Source of the DNA: JAEUIE01 sp046350055
GTDB taxonomy: Bacteria; Planctomycetota; Planctomycetia; Gemmatales; HRBIN36
Assembly: GCA_046350055.1 (NCBI GenBank)
Contig: JAXMBC010000001.1
Coordinates: forward strand, 3,348,001-3,412,000
Reading direction: 5' to 3'
DNA length: 64,000 nucleotides
Of the stretch, positions 34,997 to 47,743 are shown in pieces. Each line of letters begins with the position of its first letter. Within the stretch, counting starts at the first letter, position 1. Made by a program: the position numbers and the translations under genes. The notes under the pieces were generated by a model. The model saw only the letters and a program-made list of their open reading frames with translations. It made no database searches and had not been told where the DNA came from.

Positions 34997-35126
34997 CCAC
35001 AAAGAGCCACAAGAGCTGTACCTGAATCTCTCTGTGCTTCCTTTGTTTCTCTGTGGTTCAAACATCATTAACCACAAAGACACAAAGAGCCACAAAGATC
35101 AATACCTGAAACCCTCTGTGGTTTAA
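34995..35126. repeat. Tandem AACCACAAAG-type intergenic repeats
   Basis: Two related ~60-75-base units, each starting AACCACAAAGA, containing TACCTGAA and ending CTCTGTGGTT. Each unit can fold on itself, because AACCACAAAG and CTCTGTGGTT are complementary. They fill the gap between the SGNH-like gene and the heme dehydrogenase. Short repeats of this word occur in many genomes; function is unknown. Confidence 0.7.
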
Positions 35127-35141
35127 TCCTCCGGACACACC

Positions 35142-38564
<3,423 letters not shown>

Positions 38565-38587
38565 ATTTGCAAAATCACAGGAACTCT

Positions 38588-38733
38588 CCCCTCTCCCCAC
38601 CGGGGAGAGGGGCCGGGGGTGAGGGGGCTTACTCGCGGCGAAGCCCATCGATTTAAATGGAATTCCAGCCTGAAGGTCGAATAAAAACCCCTCACCCCTA
38701 ACCCCTCTCCCCGGTGGGGAGAGGGGGACCAGA
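38588..38733. repeat. GC-rich inverted-repeat element, copy A (146 bases)
   Basis: The element begins CCCCTCTCCCCACCGGGG and ends with the inverse CCCCGGTGGGGAGAGGGG; each end is itself palindromic, and about 70 bases of unique core (with TTACTCGCGGCGAAGCCCATCG) lie between. Copy B at 39515-39653 matches it closely except for 7 missing bases and a few substitutions. It stands directly upstream of the DUF559 gene. Confidence 0.9.
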
Positions 38734-38764
38734 TTCGCCATCGCTGGACTATCGGTGAAGTGCC

Positions 38765-39115
38765 ATGAAGCAGAATCCTCGCAATATTGGTCAGGCATGT
38801 CATCTGCGAAGCGAGATGACACCTGCGGAAGTTATTCTGTGGAAGCATTTGCGTGGCAGACGGTTTGACGAATTCAAGTTTCGTCGCCAGCGTCCGATTG
38901 GCAACTACATCGTCGACTTTATCTGTCTGAATCTGAAACTCATCATCGAACTCGATGGTGAGAGTCATCTGACCAGGAAAGAACACGATCAGGAACGGGA
39001 TGCGTTTCTTGAAGAAGAAGGCTATCGCGTGTCACGCTATTGGAATAACCAGATCTACGATGAACTGGAGTACGTGCTGGAAGACATTTACCTGATCTGT
39101 CACGGAAAGAAGTAA
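38765..39115 (+). CDS. DUF559 (Vsr/restriction-endonuclease-like) protein
   Basis: 116 residues with the DUF559 pattern: RSEMTPAEVILWKHLRG, FKFRRQRPIGNYIVDFICL, LIIELDGESH, and YRVSRYWNNQI. The D in IVDF, E and D in IIELDG and the preceding Gln-rich strand fit a PD-(D/E)XK nuclease core. DNA target and function are unknown. No methylase is adjacent. It lies between two copies of the GC-rich repeat. A poor ribosome site precedes ATG 38765. Confidence 0.9.
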   Translation: MKQNPRNIGQACHLRSEMTPAEVILWKHLRGRRFDEFKFRRQRPIGNYIVDFICLNLKLIIELDGESHLTRKEHDQERDAFLEEEGYRVSRYWNNQIYDELEYVLEDIYLICHGKK

Positions 39116-39163
39116 CAGTTACTCCCAATCGCCCCAGCGGGGAGGGGAACTCCAGGTGCACTC

Positions 39164-39496
39164 ATGACGCGCAAGGGAATCCAGATTGCTGTCGCGCAGG
39201 TCGTGTTCGTGACCGTCTCGTCTTTTCTCACAGCACGCAATCCTGAAAGTTGGCTGTCAGTGCTTTCCTATTTCTTTGCAGTAGTATTCGTACCAATGAT
39301 GTCCAGCAACTTCATCATGAACTTGGTCATATCGATTGTCCATACATTCGTGCTATTGTCGTTCATTGTTCTCCTAGACTCTGCCAAAGGCTCTGTCGGC
39401 GGCCCAGTCACGGTGTTGTTAACTCCCATCATGACAATTACTTTGTACGCAGCCATCTACTTTGGCTGTGTGGCATTGCGACGGTCACGTCCGTGA
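39164..39496 (+). CDS. Small multi-pass membrane protein of unknown function
   Basis: 110 residues with three to four hydrophobic helices (IAVAQVVFVTVSSFL, VLSYFFAVVFVPMM, LVISIVHTFVLLSFIVLL, TVLLTPIMTITLYAAIYF) and a basic C-terminus. GGGGAGGGGAA lies upstream. I recognise no family. It sits between the DUF559 gene and the second GC-rich repeat, and its AT-richer composition differs from the neighbours. Confidence 0.65.
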   Translation: MTRKGIQIAVAQVVFVTVSSFLTARNPESWLSVLSYFFAVVFVPMMSSNFIMNLVISIVHTFVLLSFIVLLDSAKGSVGGPVTVLLTPIMTITLYAAIYFGCVALRRSRP

Positions 39497-39514
39497 AATG
39501 ACAGAGAGAATGCA

Positions 39515-39653
39515 CCCCTCTCCCCACCGGGGAGAGGGGCCAGGGGTGAGGGGGCTTACTCGCGGCGAAGCCCATCGTTAGAAATGGAATACCAGCCTGA
39601 AGGTCGAATAATAACCCCTCACCCCTCTCCCCGGTGGGGAGAGGGGGACCAGA
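39515..39653. repeat. GC-rich inverted-repeat element, copy B (139 bases)
   Basis: Direct repeat of the element at 38588-38733, in the same orientation, 927 bases from it start to start. It lacks TAACCCC of the right arm. The core differs at a few bases only. Similarity continues a few bases beyond the right end (GCCATCGC). Confidence 0.9.
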
Positions 39654-39758
39654 CATGCCATCGCCTGCCTGCTGGGGAAGTGGAAGAGCCTGCAGGACAA
39701 TTTCCTCCCCGTCCCTCCATGGTTCTGCTAAAGTAGATCGACCACGGGAATACCCTGC

Positions 39759-41789
39759 ATGCATTCGCTTATTACCGATCTCTTCGGCCCGATCTTTGCC
39801 AAGGAAATGGTGGAGATGGCGCGGCGGTGGCGGTATTACCAGAACCGTGTCCTCTTTGGGGCGCTCGTCCTCTTCGTCCTCTTTGTCGTCTACCAGAATA
39901 CCTACTACCGCTACAGCAACAGTGGCGGCTGGACATTGCAGACCCTCTCCAAGATGGCGGAGAGCTTCTTCCTCAGCTACCTCTGGGTGCAGTTCCTCTC
40001 GGTCTTTTTCTTTGTGCCCTTCTTTCTGACCGGGGTGATCGCCGGCGAGCGGGAGCAGAAGACACTGGACCTGCTGTTCACTACCCAACTCACCAACCGC
40101 GACATCATCTTCGGCAAACTGGGCAGTAGGGTCGTTTCGATGGTGTTGCTGATCCTCAGCGGTGTACCCATCGTGGCCTTGACCATGCTCTTTGGCGGCG
40201 TGAACTCCAAAGTGTTCTACCACGGCATGCTCGGTACCTTCCTGGCTCTGCTCTATGTCAGTGCGACGGCGATTTACTTTTCGACCATTACCAAGACGAC
40301 CCTGGGCGCGCTGGTGCGGACCTACTGGTGGGTGATCTGCTGGGTGTTGCTGGTGCCGATGCTGCTGATGTTTGCCGCGGAAGCAATGGTGTACATGACG
40401 AGGACCAATGTGAATGCGGCGGGGCTCTACAATCGCGAGTGGCAGGATATCGCAGCCATGGTGATCTGCGTGATCAATCCCGTAGCGCCGTTCGTTGTGG
40501 GGCTGAGCGATTTTCTGGGATTCCAGCTGCAGCGATTACTAGGCAACTATTACTTCTACTGGATGTCGCTGGTGACGCTGCTCTGGTCAGCACTGCTCCT
40601 GTTCCTGGCCATTCGCCAGGTAAGAAAGGAACCGACAGCATCGAAGCTGCTGAACCGCATCCGTCGCTTCATCGGCTGGGTACTGGGGTTCCTGTTGCTG
40701 AAGCCGCTCACCAGTCGCATCGCCAGACGGTTACCACAGAGCAAGGCAGATCGCTGGCTCTTCTGGGAGGTGGGTAATCCGCTCTGGCAGCGTTCCCGGC
40801 GAGCCTATGTCTATGATCGCGAACAGCATCTGCAGCGGGCCCAGATGGGTGGCTGGCTGCTCTTCTTTGTTGTCCTGCTGGCGCTGGTATTTCTGGAAAG
40901 TAACATGTTTCGCTACAACGAAGCAGCCATCTTCTTTATGGGCTGGATCTGGCTGGGCCTGGCTGCCATCGGCTGCCTGACAGCGGGGTTGAGCATTGTC
41001 AACGACCGTCGCCGCGGCTTCTTTGATCTCATCCTGGTTACCCCGATGACTCCCTTCGAAGTGATCCTGGGTACCTTCCTGGCGGTTTGGCGGCACATCA
41101 AGAGACTCTATCTGCTCGTACTCGTGGCGATGCTGATCTTCGTCGGCACCGGTCAGGTGAAATTCTCGTCCGCACTCGCTTCGGTCATTATCGGTACACT
41201 CGCCCTGTCTCTCTTTATTCTCGAAGGCATCGCCTGCTCGATGGTGGCGCGGACCGTGGCAGGCGGACTCACAGCGGCTTTTGCCATCCCGCTGCTGCTG
41301 CTGCTGTTTCTACCCATGCTCGGCTCAGTGGCTCGTGAAGCTGTTACCGGGGTCTATTGGACGCTCTGTGCTGCCTTGCTATGCTTCGGTCTCATCATGA
41401 CACTCTATCGCAAGACCAGCTTCTCCCTGATGGTACTTCTGCTGGCCATGCACTTCCTGTTTCTCTGCCTGTTCAACAGTTGGGTAGCAATGTTGCGAGA
41501 GCGGGAATATCCTCTCATCGCGGTGCATGCTGGCGTCATGACCTTGGAGACCCTTGATGACTCACCATACCACTACCGTAGCCATGACAAAGAACTCTGG
41601 TCCTTTGCCAAAGTGACATTTTGCCTTGCGACCATCGCGAATATGCTCTGGCTGTGCTGGTGGATGTGCCGGAATTACGAAGTACTGGCAGGCCGGAAAG
41701 AGCATCAGCGAAAGCGACGACTCGCTCCAGCTGCCATTGACCCACCTTCGTCCTCATCTAAGATGTCTGTTGAGTCTGAAATGGCATGA
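39759..41789 (+). CDS. ABC-2 type transporter permease
   Basis: 676 residues with about twelve hydrophobic helices in two halves. The first half has the ABC-2 signature VIAGEREQKTLDLLFTTQLTNRDIIFGK; the second carries IVNDRRRGFFDLILVTPMTPFEVILG. Each half would be a permease domain, so one chain may form the dimer. No ATP-binding subunit is adjacent; the next gene encodes a membrane-anchored TPR-like protein 12 bases downstream. Substrate is unknown. Confidence 0.85.
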   Translation: MHSLITDLFGPIFAKEMVEMARRWRYYQNRVLFGALVLFVLFVVYQNTYYRYSNSGGWTLQTLSKMAESFFLSYLWVQFLSVFFFVPFFLTGVIAGEREQKTLDLLFTTQLTNRDIIFGKLGSRVVSMVLLILSGVPIVALTMLFGGVNSKVFYHGMLGTFLALLYVSATAIYFSTITKTTLGALVRTYWWVICWVLLVPMLLMFAAEAMVYMTRTNVNAAGLYNREWQDIAAMVICVINPVAPFVVGLSDFLGFQLQRLLGNYYFYWMSLVTLLWSALLLFLAIRQVRKEPTASKLLNRIRRFIGWVLGFLLLKPLTSRIARRLPQSKADRWLFWEVGNPLWQRSRRAYVYDREQHLQRAQMGGWLLFFVVLLALVFLESNMFRYNEAAIFFMGWIWLGLAAIGCLTAGLSIVNDRRRGFFDLILVTPMTPFEVILGTFLAVWRHIKRLYLLVLVAMLIFVGTGQVKFSSALASVIIGTLALSLFILEGIACSMVARTVAGGLTAAFAIPLLLLLFLPMLGSVAREAVTGVYWTLCAALLCFGLIMTLYRKTSFSLMVLLLAMHFLFLCLFNSWVAMLREREYPLIAVHAGVMTLETLDDSPYHYRSHDKELWSFAKVTFCLATIANMLWLCWWMCRNYEVLAGRKEHQRKRRLAPAAIDPPSSSSKMSVESEMA

Positions 41790-41801
41790 TAGGAATACTC
41801 C

Positions 41802-42500
41802 ATGAAGGCGGAAGAACGGCATCATCTAGCCGAGAATGACCTCAATAAGGCCATCAATCAGCTGGCAACAGGCACGAAGCGCCCCTCCAGCATGATCCTG
41901 CTGATGGTCGGCCTGGTAGTGCTGCTGGGGGTGGTGTACTGGTACTGGTCCAGCACTGCCGCCAACCGTGTCTCCCGCGCCTGGATCCAGTATTACGAAC
42001 AGCGTGACACTCTGGAAGATGCTCCCGCCCAGTGGAAGTCAGGCCCTGCCGGCCAGGCTGTACAACTGGGGGCTGCTGACCTGGTCTATGAACGGGGATT
42101 CAGCCGGCTGTTCCTCTTACCGGAACAGGCTTTAAAGGAATTTGAAGCGTCAGCTACCCAATATGAAGAGCTGAGCAAGGTCGCCAGCAACAGCGACATC
42201 CAGTTGCGTTCGCTCATGGGCGCTGCCCGGTCCAACGAAAACCTCGGCAATGCCGCCAAGGCCATCGGGTTCTACGACAGTGTGCTCACCAAATTCGGCA
42301 GCAACAAGGAATGGAAAGACCATCCACTGGTCAAAGACGCCAGGGATCGCAAGGAAAAACTCAGCGCCAGTGGCGAGGATAGCTTGGCTGTGCTCTACCA
42401 GAGCTGGGCCAACAAGCTGAAGCAGGTCAAATCGGACACCACTGCACCGGGTATGCCCAGCATGCCCAGCATTCCGGTGCCTCCGGTACCTGGAAAGTAA
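41802..42500 (+). CDS. Membrane-anchored TPR-like protein
   Basis: 232 residues with one hydrophobic helix near residues 31-49 (MILLMVGLVVLLGVVYWYW) preceded by a basic cytosolic stretch. The exported part contains TPR-like helices (LPEQALKEFEASATQYEELS, NLGNAAKAIGFYDSVLTKFG) and ends in a Pro/Met/Val tail. The layout recalls YfgM/YbgF-like tetratricopeptide proteins that assist envelope proteins. It is probably co-expressed with the upstream permease. Confidence 0.82.
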   Translation: MKAEERHHLAENDLNKAINQLATGTKRPSSMILLMVGLVVLLGVVYWYWSSTAANRVSRAWIQYYEQRDTLEDAPAQWKSGPAGQAVQLGAADLVYERGFSRLFLLPEQALKEFEASATQYEELSKVASNSDIQLRSLMGAARSNENLGNAAKAIGFYDSVLTKFGSNKEWKDHPLVKDARDRKEKLSASGEDSLAVLYQSWANKLKQVKSDTTAPGMPSMPSIPVPPVPGK

Positions 42501-42518
42501 GAAAGCGATGCTACCAAT

Positions 42519-42550
42519 AACAACCCCTCGGTATCGACCGAGGGGTTGTT
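42519..42550. terminator. Strong bidirectional terminator
   Basis: AACAACCCCTCGGT-ATCG-ACCGAGGGGTTGTT is a perfect 14-base stem with a tetraloop, between two convergent genes. A TTGTTTC stretch follows on the plus strand. Confidence 0.9.
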
Positions 42551-42566
42551 TCATTAGGTGAGCATG

Positions 42567-44480
42567 TTAACGGATGACCTTGACCGTTGCCTTGCCCTTG
42601 ACCGTACCAGCAGTGGCAACGATGTTGAACGAACTGGTGCTGTAGCGAGGGGCGGTGTACAAGCCGTTCGTGGTGATGGTGCCTTTGGCTGTGCCCGAGA
42701 TGGACCATTTGATGGTGGGCTGCGTCGTCAGGCTTTGCCCAAACTGATCCATCGCAGTAGCCACAAACTGAAGACTTTGATTGACACGTACCGTCGCAGT
42801 GAGAGGCGTCACGGCGATAGTAGTCAGTTTCTGGCTGACCGTAACTGTCACCGCACTGGTTACGCTGAGTCCACCAGCATCGGTGATGGTGACCGTGAAG
42901 TTATAAACACCAGCGCGTGTGAACGTGGCTACGGTGTTGCTGGCCGCATTCGTGCCGTTCAGGGAGTAACTCACGGCAGCAGGACCGGTGCTGCTCCAGG
43001 TGTAGCGCAGGTTGGCTGCACCGCCATCATCTGTACCGAGGGCGGAAAGTCCCACCGTCTTGCCGAAGATCACTGCCGCGGAAGCTGTGGCGGGTGTAAC
43101 GATGGTAGGTGGCTGGTTTTGCGTGGTGGTGAAGGTGAAACTACCTCCCGTTGTCACGGCGGAGGTGCCATAGCCGAATATGGGTGTGGTGTAGTTGTCG
43201 CCATTGGCGCCGGTGTTGGTACCGGACTGCACACGCACATTGACCGTACCGGTGACACCAGCCGGGGCCACACAGGTGATGGTGGTATCATTGAGAATGA
43301 CAACGGAGGTGGCGGGGACGGTGCCAAAGTTGACCTGCAGGCGACCTGCCGCGCCACTGAAATTGGATCCGGTGACGGTGACAGCGGTGCCGGCACCTCC
43401 ACTATGTGTGCTGAGATCGGTCACACGGGGAGTCAGATCCACCAGTTCGAAGTCAGCGTAGCGCAGCCGTTTCAGGCCATTGGTTGTGCTCTGGATATCA
43501 TTGTCGTTCCACGTCAGGGTGCGGCTGTTGGTGTGATCGACCGCATACGTTGCCCCGGAGAAGAAGAAATTGCTGCCATTATCCGCCAGAATCATGCCAT
43601 AGTCCTTCATGGCCTGGGCGATGATTTTGGCTTGGGGATTCAGCGTGCTGATATCGACGCTGGCCTTGAGCCGGAAGCGGGATCCCATCGGCGGCTGAAT
43701 GGCAGTGTTGTTATTGCCTGGATTCGCGGTGTGGGAGGCGGGGTAGAGGAACTGATCCAGGATAATGCTGTTGGTCAGCGTAAAGCGAATGGCATGGTTG
43801 ATGACCCCCTGTCCACCCTGGCTTACCGGCAGGCCTTCATCAGGCCGCACCAGACCGGCAAGCAGTGACAGACCCGCTGCGTCGGCTGACGTGTAGCCGA
43901 GCGTGCGGAAGTTATTCGTCTTCATATCCCAGACGGTCTGCTGATCGGCATGCCAGCGGCCATCGGCATTCTCCGATGGACGGCTGGCACGATAAAACTC
44001 ATAGGCGACGTTGTTGTCTACATCGTAGATCAGCATGTGGGAATCGCCACGGTTATCGACACCCACCTTGGGCCCATTCTGATAGTCTCCTTCCAGCACG
44101 ATGCCTGCTGGAATGGGCACAGGAACGAGGTCGCTTTCATTGTCATACGCGTCGATAATTACACTGACCTTGGGCGTGCTGTTGCCATGAACGATGTTGT
44201 ACGGGATGCCGTAAAGATCGATGCCGCCGCCGTAGTACTGGCCGAAATCAGGATGCAGACGGTTATTGCCATAGGTGTTGACAATGTTGTTCATCACCGC
44301 TGTGGAAAGACTGGAGACCGGGGCATTGGTGATCGGCTGGTTCCATGGATGATCTGAAGGATAGAGCTGATTACCCAGCAGCGTGGGCACGGTGCGATCT
44401 TCGAGAGTCTCGAGAACCAGTTTGACCGTATTGACTGAAGGGCGTGACGAGCCGGGACGAGATGTGCGAATCAGAAACAT
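42567..44480 (-). CDS. Exported multi-domain protein with TIG and Ig-like domains
   Basis: 637 residues. The N-terminus carries KLVLETLEDRTVPTLLG, the planctomycete LExLEDRxVP signature. The next ~330 residues (YPSDHPWNQPITNAPVSSL) are a beta-rich domain of no recognised family. A TIG/IPT domain follows (PRVTDLSTHSGGAGTAVTVTG), then PKD/cadherin-like repeats (YTWSSTGPAAVSYSL; VYNFTVTITDAGG) and a final bacterial Ig-like domain (ATVRVNQSLQFVATAMDQFG). ATG 44480 is chosen because GGGAGG stands just upstream. It is probably surface-located and adhesive or enzymatic. Confidence 0.85.
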   Translation of the reverse strand: MFLIRTSRPGSSRPSVNTVKLVLETLEDRTVPTLLGNQLYPSDHPWNQPITNAPVSSLSTAVMNNIVNTYGNNRLHPDFGQYYGGGIDLYGIPYNIVHGNSTPKVSVIIDAYDNESDLVPVPIPAGIVLEGDYQNGPKVGVDNRGDSHMLIYDVDNNVAYEFYRASRPSENADGRWHADQQTVWDMKTNNFRTLGYTSADAAGLSLLAGLVRPDEGLPVSQGGQGVINHAIRFTLTNSIILDQFLYPASHTANPGNNNTAIQPPMGSRFRLKASVDISTLNPQAKIIAQAMKDYGMILADNGSNFFFSGATYAVDHTNSRTLTWNDNDIQSTTNGLKRLRYADFELVDLTPRVTDLSTHSGGAGTAVTVTGSNFSGAAGRLQVNFGTVPATSVVILNDTTITCVAPAGVTGTVNVRVQSGTNTGANGDNYTTPIFGYGTSAVTTGGSFTFTTTQNQPPTIVTPATASAAVIFGKTVGLSALGTDDGGAANLRYTWSSTGPAAVSYSLNGTNAASNTVATFTRAGVYNFTVTITDAGGLSVTSAVTVTVSQKLTTIAVTPLTATVRVNQSLQFVATAMDQFGQSLTTQPTIKWSISGTAKGTITTNGLYTAPRYSTSSFNIVATAGTVKGKATVKVIR

Positions 44481-44643
44481 GCTACCTCCCTGGAGAATCC
44501 GTGGATGCGGGCCAGCCTGGCAATATCCTGCCGGGCGGATGACGATCGTGGATGGGCGGAGGTACAAGGAGTATAGGTTGGAACGCAGTGAATGCAAACA
44601 GAGAACTACAACTTCTTCCACAGCATTGAGGTGAAGAAACAAA

Positions 44644-44671
44644 TCAAGCCCAGAGGAATCTCTGGGCTTGA
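44644..44671 (-). terminator. Terminator of the M28 peptidase gene
   Basis: On the minus strand TCAAGCCCAGAG-attc-CTCTGGGCTTGA is a perfect 12-base stem followed by TTTGTTTC, about 30 bases past the stop codon. Confidence 0.85.
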
Positions 44672-44699
44672 AGGGAATACTCAGGAGCTCAATCGCACG

Positions 44700-46772
44700 T
44701 TATTCACCAATGACCTTGAACTTGAGTTTGTCAGCGGCGTTGGCTCGCTGCACAGTCAGGGTGAGTTCCTGGCCAGGCTTGAAGGTGGCAAGGACTTTCA
44801 TGTAAGACTCTTCACCATCGTTCATGCTGGAAATGGTCTTGCCGTTGACCTGGAGAATACGGTCGCCAGCCTTGAGGCCAGCCTTCTCGGCGGCTTTGCC
44901 AGCGGTGACGTTGTCCACCATGACTCCGGGGCCTGGATCGTTGTAGTCAAACATGATACCCAGGCGGGGCACCTTGACCCGGGGCAAATCTTTGTTGCCA
45001 TCGGCAGCGTTGGCATGGGGATCAGCCTGTTCCTTCTTCTCCGTCGTGCCTTCGATCTTCTTCGTGGGTGCGGTCTTGGGCTCTTCCTTCTTGGCAGGTG
45101 GAGTGGTCTTGGCAGCGGCATCACCCCCGCGACGTCGGGCGGTGGTTTCAGCCTTGATGAACTCCGGACGTGGCATCGTGGCCAGACCTTCCAGCACGTT
45201 CTGACCCAGCTCAGAACACTGGCGGATACCTTTCACATTGACCGTCTGCCAGACATCAGTTGGACGGTGATACTGGGGATGCATGCCAGTGAAGAAGAAC
45301 AGCACGGGGATGTTCTTCTTGTAGAAGGAGTAGTGATCGCTGGCGGAGAAGAACTGGCTCGACTTGGGCTTCACTACCTCGACATTGAGATCAGCATTGG
45401 CCTTATCTACCAGGGCATCGAATTCCTTGGCGGAGGTGACTCCGTTGATTTCGAGCGGATACTTCTTCTCGCGGGCACGCTTCACACCATCGGCATCCAG
45501 GTTCTTGGCCACCTTGTTCTCATCGAAGCCCAGTCGGCCCACCATATCGAGGTTGAGCATGGACGTGGTCTTTTCGAGCGGGAACAGCGGGTTCTTGGTG
45601 TAGTAGTCGGAACCAATCAGGCCCCACTCTTCCGCTGAGTACCACTGGAATACCACGCGGCGACGGTTCTTGAGGGCACTCGGGCCACTCTGCAGTTCCT
45701 GCCAGCGGCGGGCGATTTCCAGGTTGCAGCAGGTGCCGGAGGCATTGTCATCTGCACCGTGGTGGATTTCCTTGCTGCCGGCCAGGGAGCCGGTTTCGCC
45801 GCGACCTACGTGATCATAATGGGAACCGACGACGACGATTTCGTCAGCCAGTTCGCCAGCACCCGGAACGGTGGCGATGATATTATTGATCTTCAGGCCA
45901 TCACGGTTGATGTCAGCTTGCAGGCTGACAGTGACATCCTTCAACACGGTGCTTTTGGGTTTGCCCTCTTCACCAATGATGCCTTCGAGATCAGCCAGCT
46001 TCCTGGCACCTGCCTTCTCGAGCAATTGATCAGCCACGGCACGCTTGACGTGGAAAACGGGAGGGGCTTCCTTCTTCGCCCGGGTACCGGCGAAATTGAA
46101 TTTCACCAAGTCATCGGCATCCTTGCTGCTCACATCATTCACGATGAGCACAGCCGCTGCCTTCTTCTCGATGGCAAGATTGATCTTGTTGGTCAGCGTT
46201 GCCAGGTCTTCCTTGAACTTGTTTGCTGCTGATTCTTTCTGTGCAGGCAGCTTACGCAGGACGATGACCACTTTGCCAGCAACATCGATCCCGGCATAGT
46301 CGTCGTATGCTGGGGAATCACTGGTGATGCCGTAGCCGACAAAAGCAACGTTGGTGTTTTCGAGCTTGCCGGGGTTGCCGGCGCCGAGAACCTGGAAGTC
46401 GTTGTTGCCAACGCGTTGACCACCTAGGACTAGTGAATTGTTGGTGCCCAACCGGGGGCCAGCGAGCTTGAAATCATAAGGCTGGAAGTAGCCGCCATCA
46501 ACGCCGGCAGGTTGCAGGCCGGCTTTCTTCAACTGGCCAACAATGTAGTCTGCAGCCTTGTGGATGCCGGCCGTGGTGCTGCCACGCCCTTCACATTCAT
46601 CGCTGGTGAGGTAGTAAATGTCGCTGGCGACACGGGCTTCAGAGTCAAGGGAGTTAAACAGCTTGGCATTACTGGTGACAGCGGGCTTTTCATTAGGTTT
46701 GTCAGTTGCCCAAACCAACCCAGAGACACTGGCGGCCAGCAGGGCCAGCGTCAGCATTCGACGACGTAACAT
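44700..46772 (-). CDS. Exported M28 metallopeptidase with PDZ domain
   Basis: 690 residues with a signal peptide (RRRMLTLALLAASVSGLVWA). The M28 zinc set is visible: GSHYDHVG, HHGADDNASGTC, YSAEEWGLIGS, NLDMVGRLG and SASDHYSF. A protease-associated-like insert (FVGYGITSDSPAYDDYAGIDVAGKVVIV as separate motifs) precedes the catalytic region. A lysine/glutamate/alanine linker (about 560-590) joins a C-terminal PDZ domain (AAEKAGLKAGDRILQVNGK). GGAG six bases ahead supports ATG 46772. It is probably a periplasmic aminopeptidase. Confidence 0.93.
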   Translation of the reverse strand: MLRRRMLTLALLAASVSGLVWATDKPNEKPAVTSNAKLFNSLDSEARVASDIYYLTSDECEGRGSTTAGIHKAADYIVGQLKKAGLQPAGVDGGYFQPYDFKLAGPRLGTNNSLVLGGQRVGNNDFQVLGAGNPGKLENTNVAFVGYGITSDSPAYDDYAGIDVAGKVVIVLRKLPAQKESAANKFKEDLATLTNKINLAIEKKAAAVLIVNDVSSKDADDLVKFNFAGTRAKKEAPPVFHVKRAVADQLLEKAGARKLADLEGIIGEEGKPKSTVLKDVTVSLQADINRDGLKINNIIATVPGAGELADEIVVVGSHYDHVGRGETGSLAGSKEIHHGADDNASGTCCNLEIARRWQELQSGPSALKNRRRVVFQWYSAEEWGLIGSDYYTKNPLFPLEKTTSMLNLDMVGRLGFDENKVAKNLDADGVKRAREKKYPLEINGVTSAKEFDALVDKANADLNVEVVKPKSSQFFSASDHYSFYKKNIPVLFFFTGMHPQYHRPTDVWQTVNVKGIRQCSELGQNVLEGLATMPRPEFIKAETTARRRGGDAAAKTTPPAKKEEPKTAPTKKIEGTTEKKEQADPHANAADGNKDLPRVKVPRLGIMFDYNDPGPGVMVDNVTAGKAAEKAGLKAGDRILQVNGKTISSMNDGEESYMKVLATFKPGQELTLTVQRANAADKLKFKVIGE

Positions 46773-46991
46773 GGGGGACTCCACGGGATGTTATCAACAA
46801 GTATATCCTAGTCAATTAAGTGTAAATAGGTGAGAAGTGAATGAAAGATCGAGAATTGCAGGCAGCAGCTTGAATGGCGATGGCCTGTTGGCCACGAAAA
46901 TACTTGCCTGGGCCGCGCAAGGGTGGGCCGCTCCCACGTTCTAGCAGTAAGCCCCGCTTGACTTGGACAAGTGGGTTTTGAGGATAGTAGC

Positions 46992-47699
46992 ATGAACACG
47001 ACTCACCCCCGCTGGCAGGATTTACTCACGAAGCTCCTTCATCAGGAGCATGTGGATGAACCGGTCAGCGAGGTGGAGCCGTATCAGGCCCAGCCTGCAC
47101 TCGGCCTGGATTTGGGACTCGCATGGAACGATGCCGTACTGCCTGGCCTGCTCCTGGCAGATGGTGAACTTCGTCTGGCCAGTCGTTACCCCGGTGCCTG
47201 GGCTGCCGCACGGCATCAGGCTCTTACCGGCCCGTTCCCCTGCTGCATCGGTCTGGCACCGCAGTTCCTTCAGAGTATCCAGGGCATTTTGAACAATGCG
47301 ACCGCTTTCCTCCAGCAGCCGGTAGTGAATCAGACCGGCAACATGACGGCGGAACAGACTCTCGATAACAAGACGCCTCTCTCGCAGTTGGCCATCGCCC
47401 GCCTGGCAGGCGACCATGGCAAGGCAGCCGAGTTGATCCCCCAGTTGGATGGCGAACTCCTTCAGCAGAATGAACGTGCAGCCCAGCTGTGGCTCGAGGG
47501 AGACCGGGTGGCAGCTCGCCAGCAGTGGGACAGCCTCGATGACAGCCAACCAGTGATCGCTTTCAATCAGGGGTTGGCTGCTCTGGTGGCAGGCGATACC
47601 CGCCGAGGCCGCGAATGTCTGACCCGCGCGGCGAAGGGATTTTCTGACACCACAGGCTGGCATCACCTCGCTGAGTTATACCTGGCCCTGGCACAGTAA
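46992..47699 (+). CDS. Hypothetical protein with helical repeats
   Basis: 235 residues without a signal peptide or membrane helix. Middle and end are helical (TPLSQLAIARLAGDHGKAAELI, then NQGLAALVAGDTRRGRECLTRAA, HHLAELYLALAQ), consistent with TPR-like packing. No family is recognised. GAGG upstream supports ATG 46992. It is followed 44 bases later by a single-pass membrane protein on the same strand. Confidence 0.75.
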   Translation: MNTTHPRWQDLLTKLLHQEHVDEPVSEVEPYQAQPALGLDLGLAWNDAVLPGLLLADGELRLASRYPGAWAAARHQALTGPFPCCIGLAPQFLQSIQGILNNATAFLQQPVVNQTGNMTAEQTLDNKTPLSQLAIARLAGDHGKAAELIPQLDGELLQQNERAAQLWLEGDRVAARQQWDSLDDSQPVIAFNQGLAALVAGDTRRGRECLTRAAKGFSDTTGWHHLAELYLALAQ

Positions 47700-47743
47700 T
47701 CGACGCTGGCTCATAGAATGGCTCCATCGAGAGGATGGGCGGC

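Noticed and set aside
42558..43868. 436-codon open frame antisense to the TIG/Ig protein
   Set aside because: Low-complexity G/D/T composition mirroring the real gene; no ribosome site or family motif.
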